From NCBI GenBank assembly GCA_907164885.2, contig OU015496.1:183488874-183552873 (forward strand): a stretch of 64,000 nucleotides of DNA. The letters are read 5' to 3'. The notes beneath the pieces were generated by a model. That model was not told the DNA's origin and did no database searches. It was given only the letters and a program-made list of their open reading frames with translations. The DNA is from Dolomedes plantarius. Taxonomy: Eukaryota > Arthropoda > Arachnida > Araneae > Dolomedidae. The translations under genes were made by a program, and so were the position numbers. This document shows positions 1-13,975 of the stretch, one piece after another (the stretch's first letter is position 1; each line of letters begins with the position of its first letter).

Positions 1-300
1 TCTTCGTGAAATTAAGTTTATTGCGTTGCCCGTTAATTCCCGACCATTTTGAAAAAGAGCGTCTATTCTCTGCATTGACTCATAACTTTTAATGAACTCG
101 ACGGACAATTATTTAATTTTCTGGCGATGACTGTTGGCAAAAGGGTGGATATTAGGTTAACGAATGGGTGACCCTTCAGCGATAAAACAAGCAATTTCGT
201 CGAGTTTATTACGCAAATTTAACCGTTTGCTTAATCTTTATCGTTGTTAGTAGTTCCAAAAGTAAGATGTTGGGGAAGATGAGTTTAAGAGGCTTGAAAC

Positions 301-445
301 CATTTGCGGCTCTAGGGGGGGGGGGAGTAGGGGCAATTGCCCCTCCCAAAAAAGCCCGGCGTATTTTTTTTTCATAGCCTAAAATTATATAATCGTAGAC
401 CTAATACTAAATGAGTTTAAATTTCCTATGAGACGATGTTTATTT

Positions 446-480
<35 letters not shown>

Positions 481-533
481 CCCTAAGAGCCGACTTTGCC
501 CTCCCCCAAAACTCTGAACTGGAGCCGCCCCTG
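301..533. mobile_element. hAT-type MITE with 8-bp target duplication
   Basis: The terminal inverted repeats are catttgcggctctag on the left and the complement of caggggcggctccag on the right. They are flanked by a perfect 8-bp duplication, cttgaaac, at 293-300 and 534-541, as expected for hAT. The interior has G/C homopolymers and a (TA)n array at about 450-478. No coding capacity. Confidence 0.8.
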
Positions 534-639
534 CTTGAAACCACAATTGTTTAAGAACATTATCGTATGTTATTATTAATTTCATCATACTTCATTATGT
601 GCTATTATGTTGTTTTTTTCTTCAATTAAATTAAGGCTA

Positions 640-2830
640 TAGGAGTTACAAGGGAAGTAAAGGAAAAGGGTACTCGGGGATTCTAAATCAAAACTGTGCA
701 AGAACTCTGCTTTAATTTAAATTTTTCTCCTGTGTCTTAATAAACAATATTAACACAAAAAAAATTATATAACCCCTTCCGAATAATTTACACAGAATTC
801 ACCATTATTTTATAAATTTATTTTTTTATTTATTTCTTCTATTTACAATTTGCTGGCATCAAAACACACCGCAATTCAGAAACAGCTAAACGACATTAAC
901 TGTTCTGCGTTATTACTTTTATTTCACACTTAAGAACGTTGTTTTTCTCATATTGCGATTGCTGTTGTTTTTTCCTTTGACTATCACAATATTCATCATC
1001 GCAAGCCCGACAACACCGGGCGAGCCCTGGCCTTCCTCACCCGATGCCACCCGGATTATTGCCAGCCGTTTCTACTTCCAGGTATTGCATGCCAGTTTCT
1101 TACGTCAATTGCCCGGAAAAACCTTCATTGAGTCTACTTTCCGGAATCTGGGTCTTCCACTCTTTCGCTTTCCTTGGGGTTTGGCAAGAAAGCTATTTTT
1201 AACAGGATTAGAGTCATCCATTCATATAAGATGAGCAGCCAAATAAAAACGATTAATCTTAATAAATTTTGTTATATCCGGCTCTTTAAAAAATCTATAT
1301 TATTCACAATTGGAACGTCGTTCTCCATTAATCACTTTCTTTTTCATACCCCCAACGATTGTACTATTCAGCTGCCGTAAAATCTAGGCTATATAATTGA
1401 AAGGGCTGTAAATAAGTGCTCAAAGGTCATCAGAATTGGGCCAAAATTTCAAGTTACTGGGAAAAAAAAAATTCCAGTACTTGAGAGAATATTACTATAA
1501 CAAAATTTTTTATATTCATTTCCTTTGCATTTTTACAGAATTTACCATTACTATATAGATTTATTTTTTTATGCCTTCGTTCTATTTGCAGTTTACCTGT
1601 AACGAAAACGTTACAGGTAACAACATTGAACAATGATCACAACGGGATCACATTGTGATGTCATTCAACATCACAATTGAATGACATTAATATGCGATGT
1701 AAATGGTGTAGTGGTTAGCGTTTTGAGCTGCCACGCAGTGGGTTTGGGTTTAAATCACGAATAAGGCTTGGACGTTTTCGTGTCGTCCCCCTCATAGGGA
1801 GCAATGCTGGCTCACCCATACGATGCTCCTATAATAAAAAAGCCAGTAAATCAAGGGGAATAACAAAAAGCGAGTGTCTCGTGACAAAGTGCCTCCGCAT
1901 TTTACCCCCCCCCCCAAAAAAAAAAAAATATATATAAATATATATATATATATATGTTATTCATTACACTTGCATATAAGTGCATTATTCTTTATATATT
2001 GCAATTTCATTTGCTTATTCTTCTTACAATATACTTAAAATTGAGGCTTCAAAAATAGCAAGCGTTGTAAAGGAAATATGTGCTTTCGGGTTACCAAATT
2101 ATTATTGTGCTAGATTTCCGGGTAACTGAAAAAAAATTCCCACTTTTGAAAGTCCATCCCTTCTCTTTTCCTTTCTACAGAATTTAAGTTATTATTATTT
2201 TTATTAATTTTTTCATGCCATCCTTCTCGCCGTAATTTACCGCTAATGAAAACGTGATTATAGTTATTATTTGACAATTTTTTTCATTTTCTGAATAATA
2301 TATAAATATATTTTTTACGTTATTATTTTCTTTGATAAGATTATGTTTAAATACGTAGATTGTTTTTAAAAAACTATTTATGTTTGATGTAAGAAGGATG
2401 CTTTTCCAATCTTTTATATCTGACATTTGAGGATTTAGTTAACGCCTAGTGTAAATAATGTTAAAAATTATGCAAATCTCGAACGACAGTCCTAGTATTT
2501 GATAAGATTTTAGCCTCAATTTCTTTATTTTCTTCAGATTACAAGAGTAGGGAAGGAAAGAGTGCTCTGGGATTCTAAATCAAAATTGTGCAGGAACTTC
2601 ACTTTAATTAAAATTTTCTCCAGTAGTCTAATGAACAATATCAAAAAAAAAGAAAAAAAAAAGATTATATAATCCCTTCCTAACAATTTATACAGAATTT
2701 ACCATTCTTCCTTTTGAACAATATTACAAAAAAAAAAAAATTATATAATCCCTTCCTAGCAATTTATACAGAATTTACCATTCTTTTATGAGTTTATTTT
2801 TTAAAATTATTCTTACTATTCACAATTTCA
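640..2830. repeat. Cluster of degenerate local repeats
   Basis: Four related blocks (about 640-850, 1440-1610, 2090-2250, 2545-2830) share phrases such as gggattctaaatcaaaa and acagaatttaccatt, plus an A-run followed by attatataatccc. Within 2640-2800 the unit is itself tandemly duplicated. This looks like an old local duplication or several copies of one unknown repeat. No ORF of interest; the 93-codon ORF at 953 resembles nothing I know. Confidence 0.55.
1694..1930 (+). mobile_element. tRNA-derived SINE, family 1
   Basis: The head has an A-box-like gtagtggttagcg and a B-box-like gggtttgggtttaaatc, as in RNA polymerase III promoters. The body contains gggagcaatgctggctcacc, and the tail gtgcctccgcatttt is followed by C and A runs and (TA)n. 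The same body recurs at 37559, 39362 and 58290 in this window. Confidence 0.75.
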
Positions 2831-3479
2831 ACTTAATTAATTTGAAACAAATAAAAAATTTAAACAAATAAAAAGAAAATTCAAGCCTTTCACATCTTGT
2901 AAGATACTATTACGGTGTTATTCTTCCGGTAATAGTTAATGTTTTAAGCGCTTAAAAGCAGAGCAAAAATTTACTTCTTCAGCGTACAAAGCATGACCAA
3001 TAAGTACGCTGGAGGGAAAGGAATTCCTAACGCGGAATTTCTCTTTTGCAGTTTTAATTCGCATTTTTTCAACTTCAACACAAATTAGGAAACGAGAATT
3101 CTTTAGACCAGTTCAAAAAACCTTCGCTCGCTCCACAGGAGGAAAAAAAAAATAGGGAAAAAACACAGGCGTATCTACCGTGGAACAGTTGGAGCGAACT
3201 GCTCCAGGCGAACGAATCATGGGACGCTAAATTAGAAAGGGTGAAATAAAAATTTGTGAAAACTTTTGTATGAAAAATTTCGATTTGTCAGATTTTCTTT
3301 AAAGTATACAAAAAATAAATGAAATATTTTTTAGATAAATAAAACTATAACCACCTAAATATATTAGTATGCACCTGACTTATCCTAATTTTGATTTTTG
3401 AAAATATTCATTATAAATTTAACATTACCTCTAATAAACTTATAAAAATATATGAAGAATGTTTAAAATCACTTCTATA

Positions 3480-3720
3480 GGCACTTCTATAGGTATACGT
3501 ATCATAATATATTGGTACGTATCACTTCTATAGGCACGTACCGTTTCATAATACGTGCCATAATACGTATTATGATACGGCCGTATACGTACCTATATAT
3601 TATGATACGTGCCATATACGTATCATAATATCTAGGTACGTATCACTTCTTCTATCATCTATAGGTATACGTATCACTTCTATAGGGATACGTACCATTG
3701 TATACGTATCATAAGTTGTG
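3480..3720. repeat. Palindrome-rich TACGTATC cluster
   Basis: Short self-complementary units (tacgtatc, ataggtacgtat, ataatacgt) alternate with repeats of cacttctatagg in both orientations across about 240 bp. It resembles a scrambled satellite or foldback seed rather than any coding sequence. Confidence 0.6.
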
Positions 3721-3951
3721 TTTTGTGGCAAAGAAGTTGCATGTATCCGGGGAATCCCACGAGCGCAAGAATTGGCGCAGAATACAGGCAAATATTCGGA
3801 GATTATTTTTAACGTAAACGTAGTATTTAACACATCATATTCCCTTTCTTTATTTTGTGTAGTGTAAGAATTTCTAGTTGATTCTTGAAGGAATGTGTCA
3901 TGTAACTTTTAAAACTTGTTGAGTGTACTGTGGATTGTAATTTATTGCAGC

Positions 3952-4160
3952 ATGACTGATATTTTAACTTTACCAATGACGACAGCGACAGCAGAACGAA
4001 GATTTTCAAAGCTAAAATTAATCAAAACATATTTAAGAAGCAGCAAGTCACAACACAATCCTTAGCTCTTTGGTCACTATATCAATTTAAAAAACAATAG
4101 CTTTTCAACTTGATCTGGAGAAAGTGATCGACCGATTTGCAAACAAAAAAGAAAAAAAAA
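3952..4160 (+). pseudogene. hAT transposase C-terminal remnant
   Basis: An ORF from 3952 to 4065 reads TLPMTTATAERRFSKLKLIK and then TYLRSS, the hAT dimerisation domain (usually TASAERxFSKLKLIKxYLRS). It ends at a stop at 4063. After a frame change, about 4060-4160 continues with material like SSLVTISI and LEKVIDRFANKK, matching the end of the family. It is therefore broken by at least one frameshift and one stop. The 5' part of the element is not recognisable; a possible hAT terminus lies near 3167. Confidence 0.7.
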
Positions 4161-4370
4161 TGATTTCAGACTTTTTATGTGGAAACTAAACATGCATAAA
4201 TACATGTTGTCAATACAGTTTATAAAATATGTAATAAATATTAGTAGGTACTCCGTACTTAAAGAATTATAATTTGTTTTATTATTATATTTATAATTAT
4301 TAAATTGAATATCTTATTGTTGAAATGTCTTGAATTTCAAATAAATTGTTATTAACCTTTTCCTTACGGG

Positions 4371-4417
4371 GAGGGGGGGGATAGCATGTATCCCAAGAAT
4401 GAATATGAATATGAATA

Positions 4418-4462
<45 letters not shown>

Positions 4463-4595
4463 GGCTAGATTTGAGGCGGAACGCGCCTCAAATCTACGGG
4501 GGGGGGGGATAGCATGTATCCCAAGAATGAATATGAATATGAATATATATATATATATATATATACAGGGCTAAATTTGAGGCGGAACGCGCCGG
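4371..4595. repeat. Tandem duplication around (TA)n with palindrome
   Basis: A unit with gggggggatagcatgtatcc, then gaatatgaatatg, a (TA)n tract and cagggctaRatttgaggcgg, occurs twice in tandem (about 4371-4495 and 4496-4590). The join holds the palindrome agatttgaggcg / cgcctcaaatct. The cagggc start suggests the edge of a hAT-type element. Confidence 0.6.
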
Positions 4596-4708
4596 AGCGG
4601 CGTTCTGGTACCTCTCCTTAGGTACCTCTCTTTATCAATAATTTGGAATACCCCCCCCCCCCCCCGGAAGGTTACCGTTCCGTCACCGCTATTTCTAGAA
4701 TTCTAGCA

Positions 4709-4710
<2 letters not shown>

Positions 4711-4794
<84 letters not shown>
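4711..4794. repeat. (TA)n microsatellite
   Basis: Uninterrupted TA dinucleotide array of about 84 bp immediately upstream of a SINE. A second array at about 5018-5067 follows the SINE tail. The Ile-Tyr open frames across it are artefacts. Confidence 0.95.
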
Positions 4795-4795
<1 letters not shown>

Positions 4796-4796
<1 letters not shown>

Positions 4797-5010
4797 GCTT
4801 GTGGCGGCCCAGTGGTACAGCACGCACGCTGGTTTTCGGTGTTGAATCGAATCCTGGCGTCGCGCCACGGAAAATGCCTCCGTTCGAGTCGTCCCTTCCT
4901 AGGGGGTAATACTGTCCGCCTATATGGGGCCCCCACAATAAAATGGGCAGTAAAAATTGCGGCGTAGTATAGGCGTAGAATGTCTGGCGACAAGTGCCTC
5001 CGCATTGGAA
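4796..5010 (+). mobile_element. tRNA-derived SINE, divergent member
   Basis: A-box-like ggcggcccagtggtacagc and B-box-like tgaatcgaatcctgg spaced as in tRNA. The tail gacaagtgcctccgcattgg is followed by an A run, and the tail matches family 1. The head differs, so it is a subfamily with a different tRNA-like head. It is bounded on both sides by (TA)n. Confidence 0.7.
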
Positions 5011-5016
5011 AAAAAA

Positions 5017-5067
<51 letters not shown>

Positions 5068-5069
<2 letters not shown>

Positions 5070-7623
5070 CCCCCTTAATAGCCGTCTTACAAGGGGGAAG
5101 GGGGTATGAAATTTCCCGTTCTGAAGAGATAATCGCAAATATGGGCCCTTTAAGCATAAGGTTAAGTAAGATTTTAAATCGAAACAAGATTAGATAGAAA
5201 ACACATTTTACCAGAACTCTTCCGAGAAACAAGTGGGGGCACCCATTTTACTTGCTCCAGGGCGCCGAATATGTAGCTACTCCACTGGGAAAAAGAAAGA
5301 AAAATACACACAAGAATACACTTCGGGGTCAAAAATATCGAGAAACTGGCCTGCTCTGGAATTTATGGGGCTAAGAAAAGAAAAAAAAAAAATTCAGATT
5401 TTTGGCTGCAGAAACCACGCCACCCCGAAAAGACCTTGGGAAGGCCAATCCATGATCTCACCCCGACCCCGAAACCGGTTTATCTGCATGCTATTTCTTC
5501 AGACTGTGTTGTTGGGATGGAATGCGTGGCATCTCAGCGGCATTTCCAGCTGCTCCGTGGTCAGTAGATAGGGGCAGGGAATGAGTGCTGCGGTTAGAAC
5601 TGGTTTGCATTTCAGAGGGATTAAGAGATTTGTGTTTTTGGACAAATATTTCAGTTTTTCTTCCAGAGTCTAGGCGCCTTAAAGGATAGGCATGCTCTGG
5701 GGTCACGCCGGAGCTCAGACTTGTGTTAGGCATTCGAAACGCCCGTCTTTAGTGGTGGTCAAGTTACCTCCTAACAGAAATGTTATGCAAAGCCTACTTC
5801 TTCTCCAGATAGTATGTTCATCGTGGATATTTTCCCGCAATTTTAAGGACCTGCCTGCAGGGCAATAAAATCAACAAAAGATATCAAAGGTTGCACGCGA
5901 ACTCAAATGGTAGTTCATAAATATCTGCCTTATATTTGAGTAACTGATCATTACAGAAGTATTGGAAATTATAAACACTAATAACTGTCAGCTTAATATT
6001 TTATTTTGCACTACGCCCTCGTCATCTAGTAGTTCACTGATGCATATAGGTTAGGAAGAATTCAAACTAGTTTCAACATAGCTTTCAAATAAACGCTTAT
6101 TTTTAAATAATTTAACAAAGAATTTTAATATGAACCGGTTAGTCATAGTTCAAGAACACCAATTAAGTATTTCCATTTTTTAAAAAGAGTAACTTGCCTG
6201 TGTTCATCGAAAATTGCATTTTATGAGATATTTATAGTTGATTTGTCATCTTTCAAATTGCTGGATCGAATTTCTCTCTTTTTCCTTGATCTATACTCGC
6301 ATAACGAAGTAGCGCCGTTTTTATTTTGGAAAATGAAATAATTTAGATGTAAACAAAAGATCCATATTTTGGCTTACAGCTGTTTAACTTGGCTGTATTT
6401 AAATGAAACTTGTTTTATTCTACATCTTCTCTTTCATCAGGCGTGCGGCACTTTTACAGATGTAGCGCAGCAGTGAGATATTTTTAACGGTGTTGGATTT
6501 CAGCAAAGAAGCTCGGAGTTTAGTAATATTTAGAACAGTAGTGAATTCGGAAGGCTAAAATAGTTTGAAAATCAAAGTAAAGTGGGGAATTGAACGATTG
6601 CTTCTTACTTCAAGTTTATAATTTTAATTTCTTCTAAAAGAATTCATAAATTACACCAAACAAATAATTAGGTAAATATATAAATTACCATCTTTTAAAT
6701 CACTCACCAAAAAAAAATTATGTTTATTTTTTTTCAATTCACAGAATGTCGGGGAAAACGAACGGTATTCAAAGCAAACGAAAAAACTAGAGAATTGCAA
6801 GACTTCAAATAATTGTTGATGACACCAACCAGTTACGGTTTTTAGCTTGGAATGAACATTAGAATAATCCCCAGGTTCCTGAAAATCAGCCCTAGGTATC
6901 ATGTTACTAGTGCGGAGCTATCGATCGCTCGGGGGTGGTAGATCAGTGCATATACTGTCTAGATGCCGAAAACACGGCTCACATATAAAAAATTTATTTG
7001 AAAACTACCCAAATTGTTATTAGTTGAATTATCCCCAATATAACCGTGTCTTATGTGAAGTGTGTATATAAAGATAATTTCATGTAAAAAGTAGGATTCA
7101 GATATATTAGTTTCTTTCTTTCGATCGGTAATACCTATTCTTTTCCCGATCTAACTAATTCTCGCTCTAAATTAATATAAAAAAACGTTATTAGAATAGA
7201 AATTAAAACCGTAATACTGTGCTTCATCGTTAACAATTTTCAAACAAATATAATATCTGTAAATGTATAAAATGAGGTCGAATAATTACGAACAGAATGG
7301 TAAGAAGAGACAAGCAACATAAAATAATTTAAGTAACAAATAAAATCCTCTGGAATAATTCATTGTTATCAATAAACTAGAAAAAAACCGTTGTGTATAA
7401 AACTGAAATTCTGTTTTTCTATTTGTTGCCTTTAAAATGCGACTTTTAACACTGTAAAATCAAATAATAGTACGACTGACTGAAATTTAAAACTTACATA
7501 AAATACTCGTGAATAGTAGATTTATAGACAGTTTACTAGTTAAAATTATAGCTTCAATTTGCCTAAAAATCTATTTAAAATCTCTAATTGTATATTATAT
7601 GCATGCATACATACATATATATG
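5068..7623. other. No recognisable gene
   Basis: AT-rich sequence upstream of the first resolved ATP8B exon. Overlapping ORFs on both strands at 5233-5733 are moderately GC-rich but match nothing I recognise. No splice-supported N-terminal P4-ATPase exon (ANDREYN-like) was found here. Confidence 0.5.
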
Positions 7624-8096
<473 letters not shown>

Positions 8097-8812
8097 ATGG
8101 TAATTTAAAAGCTCCTTCTGCATATGCGTGCGAATGGATGCGGTCATTTATGTGATACGTAGTCAAAGAACTGAAAAAAAAATTGTGAACGAATTATATT
8201 AAAAACATATTATAGACTGATTATTTCCTTTTCGTCTATTATGTAACTTTATAAAGAAAATTAATTGTGTGCCCTTTATTACTCGTATGCGTTGTATAAA
8301 AAAGAACTGCGAACTATCTCAAAACTCTATTTTTATGTCAGTGCAATGTTGTTTTCTCTTAAAAAATATAGCATAATTGCATCAAAATATAGCATAATTA
8401 CAACTACTACACTCAGTCATTTTGTTTGTTTCGTCCATTTATATACTCTAAGCACACAAGTATAAACAGAGTCCACTCGTAACAAAAATATTCTCCAGAA
8501 CAATTGCATGCAAATTGATCCTAATATTACGAAAAACAATTTTCACGAAACAAAATCTTTCACGACTTCAAGATAGATTTTGAAATTTTCATAATCATTT
8601 TACAAATGCTTTCTTTACAGTTCTTAGTAACTTTAAAAATCATTTTAATTATTGACTCAATAGCTGTAAGAAATTAATTTCTATGAACAGTTGATGTTTT
8701 GTCAGACTCAAAATAGTAAAGATGTTGAACTTTTTCCGTTTGATCCGATTGCGTTTTCAAAACGCAAGTTAATCTCTCTCTCACGGATTTTCTTAATAAT
8801 GAATTTTTTATA

Positions 8813-9459
8813 TCTATATATATAAAACAGTTCCGTAACTGACTCACTGACTGACATACAACGCACAGGCCAAACCGCTGGACCTAGAGGGCTGAAATTT
8901 TGCATGGTGATTCTTCTTATGGTGTAGGGGTGCACTAAGAAAGATTTTTGTAAAAATCCTCTTAGATTTTTTCAAATTAAATTTTTAAGTTGTTTTTGTA
9001 ACTTTTTTTTAAGTTTGCATTTAAAATAATAATTTGAGGGTTATAAAATTTATATCACGAGAAAGATCATAAAAATTCCTTTAAAATGAAATCTTTTTCA
9101 AATCTGTACCTCCCTTTTCTGATTTTTGGTGAATTTTTAAAGATTAATTTTTAGAATTTTAGTTATTAAATGCTGATCACGTGATTTCTTTTTTTGGTAC
9201 TTTCAATTAATTTATCGTCACGTGCGTAACAACTAAATAGACAAAAAAAAATTTTTATCTTTGGATATTATCCAAAAAAATATCCCTTACGATTTTTTTC
9301 TAAATATATATATATATATATATTTTTACATCAATTGTATACATTGATCGTCGCATTTATTATAAATATATATATTTATTTTTTTGGCATTAATTGCATA
9401 CATTGACCGTTGTATTTAATTTGAATGTACTCCGTAGCGAAGCACGGGTTTTCAGCTAG
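8813..9459 (+). mobile_element. Non-autonomous Helitron, copy 1
   Basis: It starts 5' TCTATATATATAAAACAG and ends CAGCTAG, inserted between A and T, with no inverted repeats: the Helitron signature. Eleven or so bases before the CTAG end is a hairpin, ccgt-a-gc/gaa/gc-acgg. Internal landmarks are the actgactcactgactgac repeat and gctgaaattttgcatgg. 647 bp, no RepHel coding. Copies at 37960 and 39594. Confidence 0.82.
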
Positions 9460-10440
9460 TATATTAGATGGTAAATTTAGCTTCTTAAATAGAAAGGTGC
9501 GATTTTTCTTTAATTTAGACTCCTTTGCATATTTATAATGCGCTTAGAGAACTTAAATCTGGTCTCTTAGCTTATTCTATCCGTTTCGAATTAATACGTG
9601 CAACAACGGGGAAGTAGCAACTGGGTGAAAATAACTGGATGTTTACTCATGCTATCAAAACCCCGATTCTCCAAAAATCGTTTCAGGGAACTTTGGATCA
9701 CGCTGCGAATATCCAAATCCAAACAATATGCGAATGACCCGTTTCCTTCATCCTGAGGGCAAGGTCAGGCTAACGTTGTGAGAGTTTACGAATGCTAACA
9801 ATTGTGTTTACAACCGGATTTAAAATGTTGTACGAAATGATCCGCCGAGGAGAAGAAGAATGCCGTAAACGGAGGCGAGATAAAACTCGATTCTCCGCAC
9901 ACGCCGGATGGGAGATTTGAGAAATCACAGAGTCGAAACTCTTTTCATACGTTTCTCAGTTAGGCATTTGCATCTGTCATAGAAAACTCGTTTCTTCGCA
10001 GGTCAGTGAAGCGTAATGTAAAATTGTGTAGTAATGTAAATAGGGCTAAAATAAGACTAAAAATGTTATACTTCCTTCTCATTTTAGCTTGTTTGTCTAT
10101 TCTCTATAGTTATGTGAAACTAGTATAATAAATCTGTGCTTGCTGTGCAAAGGGTGTTAAGTCCAAAATGGGGTAAAATGAGTTATTAAACCAGGCATGT
10201 TTGAAAAAATCAAAGGCTACCGCAGGGTACAGAAAGCGAAGTCCAGTTCCACTCCTAAATATTTTTATTCATCAGGGGAAATTTGGGATATGTGAAACAA
10301 AACACAAACATAGTCGTGTTAAAGGGGTTATATTCCCAATCAAGTTGGACTTGACACTCTTTACACTGCAAACACAGAAATAGAATCATTACTCTTAAAC
10401 AATATTTTCTGTTCCTACCCAGTTTCCGTACAGTTTATTT
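9460..10440. other. No recognisable gene
   Basis: Ordinary AT-rich non-coding sequence between the Helitron and a degenerate tandem repeat. Nothing supportable was seen. Confidence 0.5.
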
Positions 10441-10454
10441 CTGTATAGACATTG

Positions 10455-10845
10455 TCTGCACACCATACTTTATAAAACTTTCAGAGCCTCCGTCCGTTAA
10501 AGTTTACCTATTCTCTTTATAGTGAAAGTAATACATGTAAGCACTGAACTTGTAAGGTGAAATTTTTTTTCTTCGTGTCTCTAACCTGGTTTTAAATTTT
10601 TCTTTTCTATGGCAATTCTTTATGCACCATGCTTTGTAAGACTTTCAGAGCTTTCATCCATTAATGTTTACTTGCTTCCTAAAATAATGCATAATCAAAG
10701 TAATACATATAGGGTCAGAACTTATAAGGAGGGCATTTTTTCCTTCTGCTCCCCTCCCAATGACTTTTCGTTCTGTTTACTCTTCTACCACCATTTTCTG
10801 GGCACCGTGCTTTGTAAACGTTTTATGCTGCTTCCACATACATGC
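10455..10845 (+). repeat. Degenerate tandem repeat, unit about 165-175 bp
   Basis: Two and a half copies share the phrases gcaccatgctttgtaa / gcacaccatactttataa / gcaccgtgctttgtaa, then actttcagagc, then aaagtaatacat and gaacttataagg. The third copy is truncated after the first phrase. No coding potential. Confidence 0.6.
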
Positions 10846-10943
10846 AGACAATTCTGCAGTACGCACCCCCCCCCCGACACCTGTTGACACATTTTGGGGT
10901 TGATTAGTCACGCTCCTCCCCCCAAGCGATGTGTGAAGGAACA

Positions 10944-11094
10944 CTAGACTGTATTCCAGACATCCCCCCATTTAGAACCCCCCACCAAGGTCCCTCGTGT
11001 CTCTTTGATGATCTGTGCAGAATCCGCTTGATAGAGCGGTTTTTTAGAGCGGGGGGGGGGTTCTAAATGGGGGAATGTTTGGAAGACAGTCTGG
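10944..11094. mobile_element. Foldback MITE, about 40-bp inverted ends
   Basis: The left end agactgtattccagacatcc continues into C-run and atttagaacccccc. The right end is its imperfect complement (ggggttctaaatggggg, then gaagacagtct). About 150 bp in total. I could not define a clear target duplication. Confidence 0.6.
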
Positions 11095-13975
11095 GATCAC
11101 TGCAGAGCAAACTGCCACATAAATCTCTGGTTTTCCCCAGAATTCTGTGCAGTGCAGATGTGTGTGGCCGCAGTTATACATGAAAGAAGAAGCATGGTAT
11201 TTCTAAATTCTTAATGGTAATTCTAAAGTATGACGTAGCCCAGATACCGGGTTGTTAAGGAGAAAGCTGAGAATCATGCTTCGTCTTGACTCACAGCTTC
11301 CTCTTTTATTCACCGCTCGCCTAGACGCATTCTAAATCACCAAGAGAATTCACCGCTCACCTAAAATACTTCAGTCTTTGGTCAGACAAATCTGTGTATT
11401 GTAATATAAAAAGATTTGGTGTTTCGTGGGAAGTAACAGCTTTCGGTAGGTAGTGCATTGTGGTGTAAGAGATTTATTATTAATATTTGGTTAATTTGGA
11501 GGTGAAGTACCTTTAAAAAATGTTGTGTACTTGAGGTGTTAGTCGATGGTTTAATCTGGGTAACTTTTAGTTGTAAAGAGGTTATATATTTAAGTAGAGG
11601 CAATAACTTTTTATTTTGCTTTTCAAGAATTAGCTTTAATTTTTTTTGTTTTTTTTACCACAGAAAACTTATCACGACTAAATTACCTACTTATGTCAAA
11701 AGGTAAAATTTCTGTAAGAACTTCCGTGGAAAAGTTTGCCTAAGTGTGGGTGACTGGCCAAAGGACTTGACCCAGAGATCTAGCTAATCGAGTAGTCCTC
11801 GGGGCGTAGTTCCGCATACAATTATCTTAAAAGCATAAATCATTCAGAAAAATTCTAAAGCTCCGTGTCTACGAGTTTTAAAGTTGTCACTGTGAGTTAG
11901 GCTATGATTTCTCTTTTGTATTCTGTTACAATCCCTTCATGGAGAATGCTAATTAATGAGGATCAGTGAAATGTATGAAGTGATGACACTAGTAACGGAA
12001 TTATATTTTGCCATAATGAGACGGGGATTTCCCCTAATAAAAGCAATTTTTTCCCTTTTTCTTTTTACATACATTTTGCCAATTGTTTTTTTCTTTTAAA
12101 AACACTTGAAAATCCGAAATTTTGCATTAAATAAATTTAAAATAAAAAATTTCAAACAAACTTGGTTTTTTTTTTTTCATATCTTCTGAACGAACTTCTC
12201 TATTTAAAGTTATTGTTTTTTCAGTTTAGGGCATACGAAAGGTTAGACAATCATTTGTCGTCAGGATTAATAAAAATTTTATTTTCAATCTCTTTAAAGG
12301 GCAAAAAAAGAAAAAAAATTCTAGATAATTTCTGCATCAGGAAAAATATTTTACGAATTTTTACTTTATGTCAAAAGTTCAGGAGAAAATTTAACGGAAA
12401 TGGAAAAAAAGAATTCCATACAAAATTTCCCTGAGATACGCCGAAAGGAATTTTATTCATATTCTTTTAAGTTTGAAAATCTTGAAGAAATCCCTTCCGA
12501 GATAAGTATTCTTAAAGTACTGATGTACAACATAAAAATGCTCTATTTTTCGTTGCAATTAGCCTAGAAACACGCATATTGAGTTATTTGATCCTTGATG
12601 CTAAAACGTATTACAGAGCTTACAGTTTTATGACTTTTTTTTTCTAGAAAATTTTGTATTTCGGACTCCCTAAATCTAACTTTGCAGTACTGTTAAATGC
12701 ATGAAAATTGAACAAAGCTATGCTAAATCTTGTTATCATATAGTATTCACATAATCCTTTACGGGACATATCTATTTCAGCCTCGAGTCTGTTTAGTTCC
12801 ACCGCGTTTTATTTATAATAATTTCATTCACCCCCCCCCCCCCCTCTGCAATAAATCCGGCTCGTCACTAACATATCGTCCCATCCCCGTTCTGATAATT
12901 GGCATCAGTTCTACCTTGACTGGAGGCGCTCGCATTAATGCAGTTCTAGAGGAGATTTGGGTTTTTTGCGCATCAATACCCATCTAGAACGCGTTGTTAT
13001 AGCAACATCCACGCATCGGGGGATCTTTAAAGGGCACCACAGACGATAACGAAGGGGAATTGCAGGAATTTTTGCAGCTTCGTTGATTCTAAGTGGCCAA
13101 TACAGTGGTCACTCCCCAGCTACCATATACACCTTTATTCAAATGAACTCAGTGGCGTGTGCTACCGATTGAAGAAAAAATAATTGTTTAGTCATTTTGG
13201 GACTTAATGCCCTGTCTTTGTCTGAATTACAGAGGCTTTGGGGTAGTTTAATGGGACAAGAGAAATGTCTTGTTAACGTCGGCAAAAGATGTTAATTGAA
13301 ACTTACTTATTTTTTGTTTATTTGCAGCTTTCTTATTTCCCGTCTTTCTTATGTTCTGATCATGATAAAAAAGAGTTTCTTGAAACTTAAACTTGAATGT
13401 TATACTGTATCCAGCATGGGTATCTTTCAATATTTTAGTGAAAAGTCACCATTTACAATATGCTGAAAATAATACGTAATACCATCTAACACCTATCATT
13501 TGTCTAATAGCAAAAAATAAACGAGGAAAGATTTGAAATACCTCAAAGCTCAGATAATGCGTATATAATAGCTGGGTCTCCATATTATGATCTTCCATTA
13601 AAGGAAATTACCTAAGTAGTTTGCTCCCGTTCCTACAAATATTGAACAACATTTATTGACAAACTAAACCCCTGTTTTAAAAGTAAACTAATTAAAAGAT
13701 AACATTTTTTTTTACTCCAGATAAAACTTTTTAAAACATTTTTGTGTTTAAAAAGTTTACTTTGCAGTCATCTACCCGCCTATAAGTCTTGTGTGCATAT
13801 AGGCAGAGGTTCATAAATTTGGTCTCAAAACTTTCATTATTTTATGACCAAAGTGTTTTATATAAGATCTGAAGTTGAATTATGGATTTTCTTATAGATG
13901 AGAAATCGTACATGTTAGTGGTAACATATCAATCGTTATAATAAAACATGTTTGAAATTTCAGAGATTGTCTTAA
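11095..13975. other. No recognisable gene
   Basis: AT-rich non-coding sequence with short spurious ORFs on both strands. A C run lies at about 12830-12844. No splice-supported exon was seen. Confidence 0.5.

Noticed and set aside
953..1234. 93-codon ORF with a hydrophobic start as a secreted protein gene
   Set aside because: It looks signal-peptide-like, but there is no similarity, no supported splice structure or poly(A) signal, and it sits in a region of local repeats.
5233..5733. Overlapping ORFs of 112 and 80 codons on opposite strands
   Set aside because: No recognisable motif on either strand and no splice context. GC-richer composition alone is not enough to call a gene.
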